DNA from: Vesta saturnalis
Taxonomy: Eukaryota > Arthropoda > Insecta > Coleoptera > Lampyridae
DNA: 64,000 nt
Assembly (NCBI GenBank): GCA_036346205.1
Contig: JARFJB010002413.1
Span: 1-64,000 of the forward strand
Direction: 5' to 3'
Part shown: positions 1 through 11,975 of the stretch, in pieces
How positions within the stretch are numbered: position 1 is the stretch's first letter
Layout of the letters: every line of letters starts with the position of its first letter
Notes under the pieces: model-generated
What the model saw: only the letters and a program-made list of their open reading frames with translations
The model's database searches: none
What the model was told of the DNA's origin: nothing
Position numbers and translations under genes: made by a program

Positions 1-4
1 ACTA

Positions 5-105
5 TCTTTGATAGTTTTCGAGTAATTTCGATTTTTTCACACTAGCTACTTTATTTTCGATAACATTGCATCGCATGGATCTTGGTAGCCATGGAAAATA
101 ATAAT
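5..105 (+). repeat. left terminal inverted repeat of the mariner-like element
   Basis: About 100 bp, inverted match to 1340-1440, with small differences (for example a G/T change in the CGAGTAATTTCG stretch). It ends inward near the shared GGTAGCCATGGAAAA. Confidence 0.88.
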
Positions 106-203
106 TCCGTTACTAAGATACAAAGGTTTCCTACTTGTCAAAATAAACACATATTAAATTTGTCGTTTTCGCATTTAACTTGTTATCAATTCTTGTATCA
201 ATT

Positions 204-1265
204 ATGGATTATTCGACAAATGAATTAATTGATATGATATACGTGTTGGGCGAGGCTGAAAAAAACCCTTTATTGGCACAACGAATCTACAAAATGAAAT
301 ATCCTGAACGTCGTATAGCTACTACTGTTGGCTTGGAAAATTTGATGGATAGATTTGATTCTAGCGGTAGTGTTAAATACTTCAAACGTAAAGTTGTTAA
401 TAAAAGGGCAGCTAATGAAGAAAAAGAACTTGAAATATTATTAAATATTCAAGAAAATCCCCAAGTGAGTTCTAGAACATTAGCGACGATATGTGATACC
501 TCCAAATCAAACGTGAATCGAACAACGCTGAAGTATAAGTACCATCCCTATCACATTGAGCTTCATCAAGAATTGCGAAAGAGGATTTTGCAAGACGAAT
601 TGAATTCTGCAATATCATTAATCAACGGCTGCAATTAAATAACTACTTTTGTGCTCATAATGTTTTCCGATGAGGCGACGTTTAAAAGTAATGGGGCTGT
701 AAATCGGCATAATATGCACTATTACGCCATTGATAATCCATTTTGGCTACGAGAAGTTCAAAACCAAAATCATTGGTCACTAAATGTGTGGTGTGGTATA
801 CTTAATGACCAAATTATCGGTCCCTATTTTTTTGATGATCCATTAACGGGCCGCAGCTATTTGCATTTCTTACGTGAAGAATTGCCTGTGTTTGAGGATA
901 TCAATTTAGAAGGACGACTAAATATGTGGTTGCAACAGGATGGTGCACCTCCACATTTTATCGGGACGTAAGAATTCTTGAACCAGCAATACCCGGAGAA
1001 ATGGATAGGACGTAATGGCTTTATATTATGGCCACCCAGGTCATGCGATTTAACTCCATTGGATTTTTCCTATGGGGATACATAAAAGATCGGTGTATAT
1101 TATTAAACCTACAACAAGGAGGACATGAAAAATAGAATTTGCAAGCTTGTCGCACAGTGACCCTCTTATGTTATCCGAAGTGAGACAGAACATGAGAAAA
1201 GGCTCAATATGTGTATTCAGCAAGAAGGCCGTCTATTTGAGCATTTACTAAGACGCAATGTTTAA
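204..1265 (+). pseudogene. mariner-family transposase with N-terminal helix-turn-helix, broken
   Basis: The transposase would cut and reinsert the element at TA. The likely start is the ATG at 204 (MDYSTNELIDMI). The N-terminal part resembles the helix-turn-helix domain (DUF4817-like) common in insect mariner relatives. The catalytic part carries FSDEATF (first Asp, about 663-683), QQDGAPPHF (second Asp, about 934-960) and WPPRSCDLTPLDF (third Asp). About 35 residues separate the second and third Asp, as in DD34/35D enzymes. The C terminus RLFEHLLRRNV ends at a TAA at 1263-1265. Damage: TAA at 636-638 and TAA at 969-971, both in the same frame, and a one-base loss near 1070 just after LTPLDF. 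The family call is firm; the exact clade is not. Confidence 0.88.
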
Positions 1266-1339
1266 TAATTATTGAATTACTGTTTCTCATTAATAAAAAC
1301 TGTTAATATTCTCGCTTAGGTGGTTTGTTTTATTTCGTC

Positions 1340-1440
1340 GCAATTGTTTTCCATGGCTACCACGATCCACAATAATGTTATAGTATCGTATGTAACGTAG
1401 CTAGTGAGAAAAATCGAAATTCCTCGAAAACTATCAAAGA
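1340..1440 (-). repeat. right terminal inverted repeat of the mariner-like element
   Basis: Inverted partner of positions 5-105. The outer end abuts TA at 1441-1442. Confidence 0.88.
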
Positions 1441-2100
1441 TAGATATAGGATATATTTGACAAAATGATAGATTTTTAATCCCGAATAAAATGAAATAAA
1501 AATATATAGGGTGTGCAATTAAAAAAACTGATTTTTTAATTTGAGAATTTTCAAATTTGAATGGTTATAACAAACACCCTGTTGAGAAAATTAGAAATAC
1601 TACTCGGTCTAAACGTTAGTATAATATCACTCATTTTTCACAAGAAATATCAATTTTTTATTGTGAAATAACGGAACAATTGCCCATTCATCAACCCCAC
1701 GAAAATGACCATAATAATTTTTAAACGCGAATATCTCAAGAACTAAAACTTTCAGCCAATCTTTTGTATGACAAAATATGTTTGTATGGACACGTAGAAT
1801 TAAAACTAAAATCAAATACGGGGTGTTCTATTTAAAAAATTATACTTTTCACGTCCTGCTTTTCTGGCACACCCTGTATAACTTCCAATATTTTAAAAAA
1901 ATGCACACTTCTTACCTCTACCCCACGGTCCATACAATATTTACACAAATAATTCTAGTTAAGCATAAACTTACTTTACTCTATCGTTGGGACACCCTGT
2001 ATATCTCCAGCTCTCTTAAGAAGTATTTTTGTATTAAGGTAATTTACGTTAAATGGACATAAAATCAGCTCCAGAGTCTGCAGTTTTCTTTTGTCAAAAA
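1441..2100. other. cluster of short DNA-transposon termini, no gene
   Basis: Non-coding stretch with several copies of a CACCCTGT/ACCCTGTAT terminus (near 1575, 1869 and 1990) and a GGGTGTGCAATT at about 1510. This motif marks the ends of mariner-type elements elsewhere in the window (44,241 and 52,107). The short open frames here are not supported as genes. Confidence 0.5.
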
Positions 2101-2113
2101 AGACACCTGTGTT

Positions 2114-2138
2114 ATATATATATATATATATACATATA

Positions 2139-2176
<38 letters not shown>
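2114..2176. repeat. (TA)n microsatellite
   Basis: Two runs of TA split by TACATATAATTTA. Confidence 0.95.
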
Positions 2177-2689
2177 TAAATTTTGTGGAAAGTTATACTA
2201 AACTAAGGCGCACCCAACCGTATAACAATACGTTAAATCGCTGATGCCAGTGGCGTACAACCTGAATGATAAACCTCCATGTTTTATTATCATTATTATT
2301 TTTATTTTATAGTTCTGGATTCCTAACAAGAGTGCGCTATTTTTAGTGTCAAAATAATGAATTGTAAACAGAGCAATCCTGATCTACTACCAGGTGTACT
2401 GTGGATAAGCAGAAAAATCAGTTATAATTAGTGTGTTGTTACCTCTTTAATGGTTAATATCTCTATAATATTATCCACTTTATGGATTCTTAACAAGAGT
2501 ACATATTTTACGTACAAGACAGATGAATTTCAGTAAAACTTTTCACTAAACTTAGTATAAAAATACAGAGTATTAAAAAGTAATTAACAATTTAATTATT
2601 TTCAATTTTAACACCCTGTAACTTGTTAATCAACATTTTACTAAGGTCATATTTGGCAAATCGTCAATTTTAGGTCAGGATTGATTGTA

Positions 2690-4640
2690 TGATTGATACA
2701 AAAGTCATCGAGATTATTCCTTCTTATCGTGTTACAAGAACACGCTGCAACATAACGGGATTAATCCAAAAGGCAAGACCTTGAACATATATTTCCCATT
2801 TTTGTGACGAAGGTCTTTTTCGCGATCTTGGGCTTTTAGTACGATGCACCAAAAAGCAAAATTATATCTATTACCGTAAAACATTTACACAGCGACACTT
2901 TATTGATTGTCGGAAAAGCGTAACCTTCTAGAACGATCAGCTTGTTCAAATTTCTAAAATCGGTGCAAAGACTGGACTGGCGACCATCGCCCTTTTATAA
3001 ACAAGAGTTGCAAGCGATGCGAAGGCAGAATCTGACTCTTTTATTAAACCCGCTTCCAGTAATTTCTCGACCTGATCTTTTATTTCGTTTTCGTTAGGGC
3101 GTGAGCATTTGTACGGACGAGCTGTTACATATTCATCTCGTATTAGCTTTATTTCAGACTGCTTTGATTTTACTACGTATTTTTAGAAATTTGTAAAAAA
3201 AATGTTCTAGTGTTTTTCAATTATATTTAAAAGCTCTTTTTTCTTTACGCAGTCTTTGATGTGATCTAAACTTATTTCGACTTGTGAATCAGCAGTAGGT
3301 TCATTAACATTTATATTAACATTCTTTTATTTTCATCATGGATAAACTTATGAAAACGTTGATCGAATTGTTTGTCATAGCCCGTCTCATTTACGACGAC
3401 CGTATTGGAATTTTTAAAAGTTATACCTTCATTTATTCATAATTGTTGAAAAAACATTTAAACTGCTATCTTGCATGAGCTGAAACTTTTTTTGTAGCAT
3501 CAAGACCCGGTAGTAGGTTATACGCAGAAGCATCGTTTTTAATCACGAATGTGTTTAAATTGTTTGTAATATTTGCAATTTTCCGATTAATCGTTCTAAG
3601 TGCGTTGTTATGTTTTATTAAATTTGTTTCTAAAATATCTGCAATTATTTTACTGATTAAACTGACAGAACTCATATCATAAACGACATCTCAATTTGTT
3701 ATCAATAAGAACGCTTATCTTTATCAATGGGTTCAAATCCCCGGGGCGTTTTAGTTTAAAGAGTTTCCGTCAACTTCTGTTTTTATGACCTGTTCTGGCT
3801 CTGAATAAGGCTGGACTTCAATCAAATTAATTTCCTTTTTTTGGATTCGTATAAAGTTTTGTCTGCATTCATTAGTTAGTTCTGCCTTTTATAGTGTGTA
3901 TTTTCTAATTTTCTAAGCTGAGTTAAAAAATTTTCTATTGTAGTAATCTAATGCATTTTGTATGTCACATGGCAACCCAGTAACGAACATGTTAATCCTT
4001 GTACAAACCGTGCTGTTTGGTTCAGCTTCTAAACACAGTTTTTCTTTAGCTAACGTATAATCCAATATGTCTGTACCAGAATGCCTATCTAACGGGACCG
4101 CAACCTTTTTCGATAGAAACCGTAAGAAATGACCTTTCCATTCGGACCAATTTGTTAGCCCTATCGTTTTTAAAGTTAAATCGTACAAAACTTTCGGTAG
4201 ACCAGTAACAAAAAACCACAGTGACTCTATCATGTGTTGGGCACTAGAAACCTAGTTCAGAGTTTTGTCAAATTAATCAAGGGTAATTTCTGTTTTGAAT
4301 TTCCTGTAATTTAAAATCGTTTCCTTTGTTTCGTTTGATTTCTAATTCTTCAATTTTCTTTCTTAGAAACATTTCATCCTCGCACTTCCCGCTTGTGAAA
4401 AGATATTTAACTCTTCTAATGGAAAGTTTTCTTAACAAAGGTTTACATTTCCGTCGAGAAAGTCATCAACAATTTTAATACCTACATTACGAAATCCATT
4501 TATAGGTTTAATAGCAGAAACGCCGCTCTGTATAGTTGGTTTAGCAGCCAGAACTTTGTGACCATTTAGCTTCCGAAACTCGTTAGGGAGCATGTACTAT
4601 GTCTGCTCATTTTCTGATAATCCATCAACCATTTTCACTT
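2690..4640 (-). pseudogene. Ty3/gypsy-like retrotransposon remnant (gag, protease, start of RT)
   Basis: Reading the minus strand from about 4240, a gag-like segment has LTNWSEWKGHF and later MFVTGLPCDIQ, the kind of motif seen in capsid regions of Ty3/gypsy elements. Further on (about 3670-3470) a segment containing LLPGLDATKKVSA is protease-like. RT begins near 3120 with YKCSRPNENEIKDQVEKLL, then GLIKESDSAFAS, and after a frameshift DFRNLNKLIV and a degraded VLPFGL-like stretch near 2780. There are many frameshifts and stops, and the pol catalytic block and integrase are missing. No LTRs were recognised. The order gag-protease-RT on one strand makes the family assignment fairly safe. Confidence 0.7.
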
Positions 4641-4861
4641 CTTTTCGTTATGTGCACAAACAATTTTGAATCTTCAGCAAATTTCCTTTTCAAACAACTT
4701 GAAATTTTATTTGGAGGTGTGTAAATAACAAAATTTTATTATTAAGTATGAAATGAAATAACAAAATAAGGAAAATAATTAAAACATACCTATAAAGAAC
4801 AATAACGTTACAAAGCTATTTAAATAAAGGTTTTGAAGTAAACAGGCGACGCATTTACATA

Positions 4862-5092
4862 CACACATGCACACGCACACGCACTCCCACACGGACACGC
4901 ACATGCACACGCACATAGACGCACACGCACACGCACACGCACACGCACACGCACACGCACACGCACACGCACACGCACACGCACACGCACACGCACACGC
5001 ACACGCACACGCACACGCACACGCACACGCACACGCACACGCACACGTACACTCACAGTCACAGTCACAGTCACACTCACACTCACACTCAA
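4862..5092. repeat. CA-rich hexamer array, (ACGCAC)n and (AGTCAC)n
   Basis: Perfect ACGCAC units from about 4918 to 5046, followed by AGTCAC and ACTCAC units. Open reading frames on both strands here are artefacts of a repeat that lacks stop codons. Confidence 0.97.
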
Positions 5093-5802
5093 TCTAGAGT
5101 AACGTAAAGCTGTAATTTCTATACGAAAAGTAAATGTTGTTCTAATCACTGAACTTAACGCTTTGGTTCCACACTAATAGAAACAAACAAAAATCTTACT
5201 AAAATTGGACCCACGAAGAAACTGTTAACTCTTGCAAGCAAAAAGGCCGGCACTTTAAAATACACCAAAAAAACAAATCTTTTTTTTTCTTAAAACATAA
5301 ATGAATATGAACGTTTCTCTTTCCTAGAATGAAAGATCATTCATTTTTCGGTGAAGCTGAAAGAGAAACACAAATGGGCAGCCTCTACAAAGGAGTGCTA
5401 ATAAACAAAATTAGTTAATATATTTGCTGTGTTGTGCACCACCCAAAAATAATTATAGTCTAAGTAGGCACATGCATTTGAAATTACGTGTACTATTGCT
5501 AACTTTTTTATTATTGAATGCATTAACGTACTATTGCTAACTTTATTATTGAAGCTAGAGACTTAGATTAGATCTAATTCTTTGTTAACGTGGTAACAGA
5601 AACAATTTGAAACATCGCGTTGTCGAGTTATTTTAAAAAATGTAGTTTTTTTTATGGGACACCCTGTATATTTATACCCTAATCGATTGCCAACACTTTT
5701 CTTAACATAAAAGGTTATTATGAATTTCAGTATAAAACAAAAAATAAAGGAGGCATGAGCCTAATCAATTGATTTATTTTTTGTTAAAATTACTAGAAAA
5801 GC

Positions 5803-5903
5803 TTAAATTAAATGTTCGAATACATCTCCTCCTTGCTTCATACATTTTTGGGCACACTTAAACACTCTTCTTGTAGCCTTTAAAACCGTACGTCCATCTT
5901 GAA
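5803..5903 (-). pseudogene. C-terminal fragment of a mariner-family transposase
   Basis: On the minus strand the 33 codons before a TAA (5803-5805) read in part KCAQKCMKQGGDVFEHLI. This matches the GGHFEHL-type C terminus of mariner transposases, as in the copies at 22,700 and 54,940. The rest of the transposase is absent; the fragment abuts the left edge of the Penelope-like element. Confidence 0.65.
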
Positions 5904-5927
5904 ATAGCATAAAATCCCCAATAAAAG

Positions 5928-5935
<8 letters not shown>

Positions 5936-5982
<47 letters not shown>
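5936..5982. repeat. (TA)n at left edge of Penelope-like element
   Basis: Uninterrupted TA run followed by TACGTATATACATATATATG. Confidence 0.95.
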
Positions 5983-5984
<2 letters not shown>

Positions 5985-6379
5985 ATACGTATATACATAT
6001 ATATGTATATTTCCGTTAAGATTAAATTAATTTAATTTATCGTAATGGGGTTTTACCAAGAAGTACAGCATACACATGGAATAGCATGTGTAAAAGAACT
6101 CAAATTGCTAACAATAGATAACGCCAAATTGGCATCCATGAAGAACAGATTAGTTTTTCTTACTAAATGTAAAAACAAGGATTAATACCAATTCACATTA
6201 TTAAAAACACTAAAAACGTTTTTCAACTTTTTAACATTTTTTAAGATAAGGCAGTAAATCAAGTACACAATTTTAAAAATAAGTTAGTTTAAGAAGTTTT
6301 AAATTCAGAAATTTCTGTTACATACAGTAACATTTCAAAATTAAAAAGATCGCTTGAATTCTTAAACAACAAAATTACA

Positions 6380-8200
6380 AAAACTTTGCCTTTAAATATT
6401 TTTAATGAATTTACTCGTAGACAACAACAAATTTATAACAAAAAATTTAATAACATAAAAAGCAATAATATTAAAAAACTTTGTAGTTTAAACTCCAAAC
6501 AATACATAATTATTCCTACTAAAGAAAAATGGATTAAAAGTATTTCAGATACTGAAATTACATTAGATATTAAACAATTTTTAGCATTAGGAATGAAATT
6601 TCATTTATCACAGACTAGTAAAGTTATACCTAAAAAAAATTTTTTAGTAGATGAATCAATATTAGATAAAATTGATTCTAACAAGCAAATAAATAATTTA
6701 TCGATCCCAAATTATTAACATTTTAATTTTTTCCATAAACCAATCAGTAATAGTTATTTGCAAAATATTTTTATGAAAACTAAAAAGTACTTTAAAGGAC
6801 ACCCTGAATTAATTTTATCTAAATCTGACAAAGGTGAAATAGCAGTTATAATGAATAACCAACAGTATTTACACCTTTCAAATAATTTACTTTCAAATAA
6901 TTTATATTACAAAAAAACTTCAAAGAGATCCAACTTCAACTATTTAACAAAATTCTATTAAAATTATGTCTAATTTAAAAAAATGTAAATTTATTACAGA
7001 TGAATTAGCAAAAAGTTTAAATATCAAGTAACACCCATATTTTATAGTTTACCAAAAGTACACAAAAGTATTTTATCTTTAAGGCCTATTATATCTTTCA
7101 TTAATTCTCCTGTTAGTAAATTATCAAAATTTATTACAGATAATTTAACAAGATCGTATGATTTTAAAAATGATTATTATGTTTCAGATTCTTTAACTTT
7201 TGCTGAATTTATAATTAACAAAAAATTACCAAAACATTACGTATTAATAAGTCTTGATGTTATATCCTTATTTATTAACATTCCAACCCATTTATTCATT
7301 CAAAGTGTTGAAAAAAGGTGAATAATATTAAAAACCATACTGACATTCCAATATCTAATTTCATTAACATAATTAAATTTATTTTTGATAACAGTTATTT
7401 TTTATTTAATAATATTTGTTATAAACAAATTTTTGGTACTCCAATGGGTACTTGTATATCTCCAATTATGGCACAATATGTCATGGACGACTTTTTAAAT
7501 GAATGCATTCCAAAATTAAATTTTAATTTACCTTTTATAAAAAAATACGTGGATGACATTATTTATGCAATTCTTAAAAATTCTTCAAACCAAATATTAC
7601 ATTATTTTAACTCATATAATTCTTTTATCCAATTTACAGTAGAAAATGAAATTAATAATAGCATTTCACTTTTAGACACTAAATTAATAAGGACAGATGA
7701 TTTAATAACTTTAGATTAGTGTAGACAACCTACACATTCTGGTAGGTATATAAATTATTTCTCTGTTCCACACTACAAAAATCAAAATTAACATGATATC
7801 AGGTTTAAAAAGTAAAATAAAACACATTAGCCATCCTTCCTTTTATAATAAAAATATTAGAAAATTCATATCCTCTAAATAAAAAAAAAACTTCTATTTA
7901 ATACTCCAAATTACGAAATTAATAAAAATAATACTCGAATAATATCTTTTACACCGACAGATGCTTATAATCAAAATTCTAGTTTCGTTCCTTTATCTGG
8001 TATAAAAAACTTATCCAACAAAATATTTAATGTATTTAGAAAAGAAAAACAATTACAATTTACTTACAAATATTATAATAATATCAAAACAATATTTAGT
8101 AAAACAAAAGATAAAATTGACAAATTAAAAATTTCTGGTGTATATAAAATTCCCTGTTTAAATTGTAATAAAGAATACATTGGAAAAACTTCTTAAAGAT
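6380..8200 (+). pseudogene. Penelope-like polyprotein: reverse transcriptase plus GIY-YIG endonuclease
   Basis: The N-terminal part has NEFTRRQQQIYNKKF and later YSLPKVHKSILSLRPIISF (about 7045-7100), a typical Penelope RT block. It continues with LISLDVISLFINIPT, then QIFGTPMGTCISPIMAQY and KKYVDDIIYA, in which YVDD (about 7547) is the catalytic pair. The C-terminal part, at about 8130-8197, reads GVYKIPCLNCNKEYIGKTS. This is the GIY-YIG nuclease signature with the extra cysteines characteristic of Penelope-type endonucleases. Stops at 6716, 6959, 7318 and 7717 and several frameshifts show it is dead. Codons are extremely A/T-rich. Confidence 0.88.
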
Positions 8201-8798
8201 CGCTTAATACGATGTAAAACTGACATCAAGTTAAACAAAATTTCATGTGCACCAAGTGAACACTATTTTACTATTAGAAAATAATGATTATAAACGTTTA
8301 GCTTTAGAAATGTTTGAAATAATTAAAAATAAAAATTCTATTAATAAGAAATGTGAATTTCAACAATTTATTGATAGATTTTTAACATAACTACTTTAGT
8401 TTTTTAATATGTTTCATTTTTATAACCTACTTTATTAAATTATATGTTAACCTAAAATTTCTCTTATGACCCTTTTTTAACCTACTACATAAAACTTATT
8501 TTTAAATTAATCTTAACATAAATAGTTATCAAATAAAATAGAAATTTATAACTTTGACAAATTTTTCTGCCTTTTCCATTTGTTAAAGTTTTTTTAATAT
8601 GATTTTAATTGAATTGGTATTTTATCGTTGTGTTTAAACTTAATCTGCATGTAAGTTTAATTTTCTTATTTTTCTTGTTCAATTTATATTTCTGTTATTT
8701 TAATTTAGCTTTGATAAAGAAAATAATAAATTTTCGAAAGCTTGGAATAGCATAAAATAGTTTGATTAAAATTGACGGAATCCCCAATAAAATAAATA

Positions 8799-8802
<4 letters not shown>

Positions 8803-8871
<69 letters not shown>
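8803..8871. repeat. (TA)n tract, left half of a split microsatellite
   Basis: TA run ending directly at the TG of the BEL 5' LTR (8872). The tract resumes at 12,454, directly after the CA of the 3' LTR. Confidence 0.95.
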
Positions 8872-8875
<4 letters not shown>

Positions 8876-9187
8876 TAATCTTGCAGATTAAACAGGGTAT
8901 TTTAATAAAATTACACATACTATGTGCATTTTAACTAGTAAGCACAAAAAGGCGCTTAAATGAATAAAACATGACCTACTAACTAGGTCAAAACAATAAA
9001 ACACGTCATGTAAAAAGTTGTATATAAAGTGTAAATAATATCAAATAAAACAGTTCTTGAATGAATCTCATCTTTTATTCAATTACTCAACAGGGTTGTG
9101 AGGTCTAGTCTACAATTGGTACGAGTGACGGCGTACCCCTCACATTAAACCCCAACTAATCAATCTCTCTAATCAGAGAATTGAACA
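8872..9187 (+). repeat. 5' LTR of BEL/Pao element
   Basis: Starts with TGTTTAATCT...AGATTAAACA (perfect 10 bp inverted repeat) and ends GAATTGAACA. Close match to the 3' LTR, but lacks about 160 bp that the 3' LTR has between AATAAA and TTACACAT. Confidence 0.9.
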
Positions 9188-9345
9188 TGGTCCTTCGAGC
9201 CACCAACATCGGTAACCAGTAGAATTGATCATGGTCCTTCGATCCATCAACATCGGCAACCAGTAAAATTGATCATGGTCCTTCGAGCCAACAACATCGG
9301 CAACCAGTAAAATTAGGGATGGTTCTTCGAGCCACCACCAACGGC
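9188..9345 (+). repeat. tandem repeat of about 50 bp at the primer-binding-site position
   Basis: Four imperfect copies of a unit that begins TGGTCCTTCGAGCCA and continues with ACATCGGCAACCAGTA. The first copy starts exactly after the 5' LTR, where the primer-binding site should be. The minus-strand frame across it is an artefact. Confidence 0.8.
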
Positions 9346-9537
9346 AACAGCTATTCAACATCAGCCTATTGAAGACATCAACACCACCAGCTACATTCGA
9401 TTCACCACCACCACCGCCAGCAAGTCTACCTCTGTAAACTATAAGGATTTACGCCCCTTATAGGAAAGAAGAAACATAACGACAGTGGGTAAGAAAATCA
9501 AGCTTTATAAGAATACAACAGAAGATTCAAAGCAAAA

Positions 9538-11975
9538 ATGGAGAAGATAAACAAATTGGCCAACAACCAAAATGAGATTGGCGAGGCCATGGAGAAGATG
9601 TTTACAAATATGAAGAAAGATGCGGCGGCACGGAAGAACAAGGTGTACATTAATGAACGTAGCAAGGCATTGGAAGCATGGTGGGAAGAAGCAAACAGCA
9701 CACATATGGAAATATCCAAACTGCAGATAGATGATCATGACTACCACACATCAGAATACTTTGAAAAATTGGGGAAACTATACAATCACATTAAGAACTA
9801 TCTGACAGATCTGGAAGAGAAGCTAACAACCACCTCGGAAGAAGACGATGGGGTCGATAAAGAACAAGAACAGCGATTGAAACGACAAGAGATCAAGATA
9901 CAACAACTAGGTGCTCTATTACAACAAGTAGAAGAAAGATTGAAGAAAGAAGAAAAGACGGTCCAACTTAAGTTATGGCAAGACAAGATTCAGCGCCAAT
10001 GGACTGCAATTGAAGACCTGCACGAACACATCAAGGTACATGAAACAAAACATCAGGACAACTATTTTTCAAACAGCGAGTTCGAGAAAACCGAACAATA
10101 GTGTGACCAAATAAGCATCGAACTCGGAAACAAAATACAAATGGTTGGAAATAAGACATGCAGCATCAAGATGCCAGAAATAAAGCTACCTATGTTCAGC
10201 GGTGGCTATGAAAATTGGATGACGTTCCAAGACCTGTTTGAAAAAATAATACACTCCAACAAAACGGTGACAACAATAGAAAAAATGCAGTACCTTAAAA
10301 GTAACGTCACAGGAGAAGCATCAAAACTAATCCAACACCTTCAAATAGCAGAATGCAATTACAAAACAGCATGGGAAATTCTCGAGAGCAGATACAACAA
10401 CAAACGGTTAATGGTAAAAGTTTTAATAGACAAAATTCTAGACTTTCCCGCTATCCAAGAGCAAGATGCAGGTGCAATAAGGCGTCTGCATGACACCACT
10501 TATGAGTGTCTGGAAGCAATAAAGAACCTAGGAGTAGAAACAGCCTCCTGGGGTCCTCTTATTGTCCACATAGTAGCAAGAAAATGGGACGCAGAGACAA
10601 ACAAACTATTCGAACAATCGCTGAAAGCACCAAATGAAATACCACTAATGGAGGAAGTAATGGAGTTCCTCAAACTAAGATTCCAGTCAATGGAAGCGAT
10701 GTCCCAGGCAAGAAAATCACACCATACTACCACACGAGGACAGCCCCAATGGAACCCCCAGTGGCAGAATAAACGGCAAGCATGCGTCTACTGCAACCAA
10801 TATCACAAGTTGGGTGACTGCATCGAATTCAAAGGGTTGTCAACACAAGCCAGGATCACATTCGTGAGAGAAAAACGTCTAGGTTTCAATTGCATGGACC
10901 ACAGTTCCAACATCGGATGCCACGCAATACGGCGGTGCACAACGTGTCAGTACCCGCACCACACATTACTACACCAGGAATACAAAAAACCTGCAACACA
11001 CCAGCAAACAAAATCGGCAGCGCACGCATCAACCAAAGAAGTTAAGGAAGCATGCAGCCCCGAAAATAAAAAAGAAGAAGTGACGATAGTCAGTATGGTA
11101 TCACGGGAAGAAGAAACGCAATTAGAAAAATTATGGGAGCTCGAGGAAATTCCAAGGGCAGTGAAAATGTCCCAACAGGATGAAGAGTGTGAAGAACACT
11201 ACCAACAAACCACACCAAGGGAACCAATCAACGAGTATCAACTTACAACCGTTACATATGGAACAGCTTCCGCACCTTACCTAGCGGTAAGGACATTACA
11301 GCAACTAGCCCAAGATGAAGAAAACAATTACCCGCAAGCATCAGCAGTAACACTGAAAGATTATTACGTGGACGACCTGTTAACTGGAACCAGAACAATA
11401 GAAGACGCAAAAACGTTACAGGAAGAATTAATCACATTATCAGCGAAAGGAGGGTTTACGTTAAGAAAATGGGCAGGAAATCACACAGAACTATGGAAAG
11501 AAGAAAATGAAACGTCGGAACCACTGGATATCAACCAAAACAAAACAAGAGAATCCCTAGGTGTGAGATGGCTACCAGATCAAGACAGCGTTCAATTCAA
11601 GGTAGCAGTCAACAACAAAACATTAACAAAAAGAAGCATACTTTCAGAAACAGCGAAAATCTTCGACCCGCTAGGGTGGGTCAGTCCAATAAGAATAACA
11701 GCCAAACTAATAATACAAGAATTATGGATAAGCGCAATCAAATGGGATCAAAAAGTACCTGACAACATAGCAGCAAAATGGGTGAAGTTCCGGGATAAAT
11801 TAAAAGCTATAGAAGAACTAAAGGTACCAAGATGGAAGAAAGATTCCAGATGGAACAACTTTACGCCATCCCAACCACCTCGTCGCGGCAGAATGTTCAA
11901 TCTGCAATTGAACATGATCTTCGGGCGCGGCAGAATGTTCAATCTGCAATTCAACATGTACTTCGGGCCCGCCAG
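9538..11975 (+). pseudogene. BEL/Pao gag-pol, one stop and a large internal pol deletion
   Basis: The first 187 codons (ATG 9538) are a coiled, charged N-terminal gag segment that ends at TAG 10,099. The frame continues unchanged for 13 codons to 10,141 and runs to 11,997, so this was a single ORF. The second part holds the BEL-type capsid (KLPMFSGGYENWMTFQDLF), then zinc-knuckle-like cysteines (CVYCNQYHKLGDC and further Cys/His). Next comes a pre-RT segment LEKLWELEEIPRAV, which is joined abruptly to the end of RT (VTYGTASAPYLAVRTLQQLA, DYYVDDLLTGT). The Pao peptidase-like region follows (RSILSETAKIFDPLGWVSPI). The deletion removed the fingers and much of the palm of RT. The last 40 or so codons translate the 42 bp hairpin repeats, not protein domains. 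Confidence 0.88.

Larger units (their letters stand above)
5..1440 (+). mobile_element. complete mariner-like (Tc1/mariner) DNA transposon, inactive
   Basis: The element has both ends. Its outermost bases TCTTTGATAGTTTTCGAG reappear inverted at the right end, and both ends are flanked by TA (positions 3-4 and 1441-1442), the target duplication expected of Tc1/mariner. The inverted repeats run for about 100 bp each and still match closely. The interior is a single transposase region with two in-frame stops and a downstream frameshift. The element is therefore structurally whole but cannot make its own enzyme. The similarity of the two TIRs suggests that decay is not very old. Confidence 0.9.
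5905..8871 (+). mobile_element. Penelope-like retroelement, degraded
   Basis: RT and GIY-YIG segments (see the coding entry) lie between two related flanks. Both have an (A)ATAGCATAAAAT stretch and CCCCAATAAAA followed by (TA)n: one at 5907-5990, the other at 8742-8871, where the two motifs are separated by an extra 20 bp or so. This resembles the terminal direct repeats (pseudo-LTRs) typical of Penelope-like elements, which often sit next to (TA)n. The right (TA)n tract is interrupted by the BEL element and resumes at 12,454. Confidence 0.75.

Noticed and set aside
3720..3750. GGTTCAAATCCCCGG, resembling a tRNA T-arm
   Set aside because: No acceptor, D-arm or anticodon arm at the required distances on either strand; it lies within the Ty3/gypsy remnant.
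9173..9361. Minus-strand frame with repeated WLEEPS/DHDQFYW peptide
   Set aside because: It is the reverse of the 50 bp tandem repeat beside the BEL LTR.
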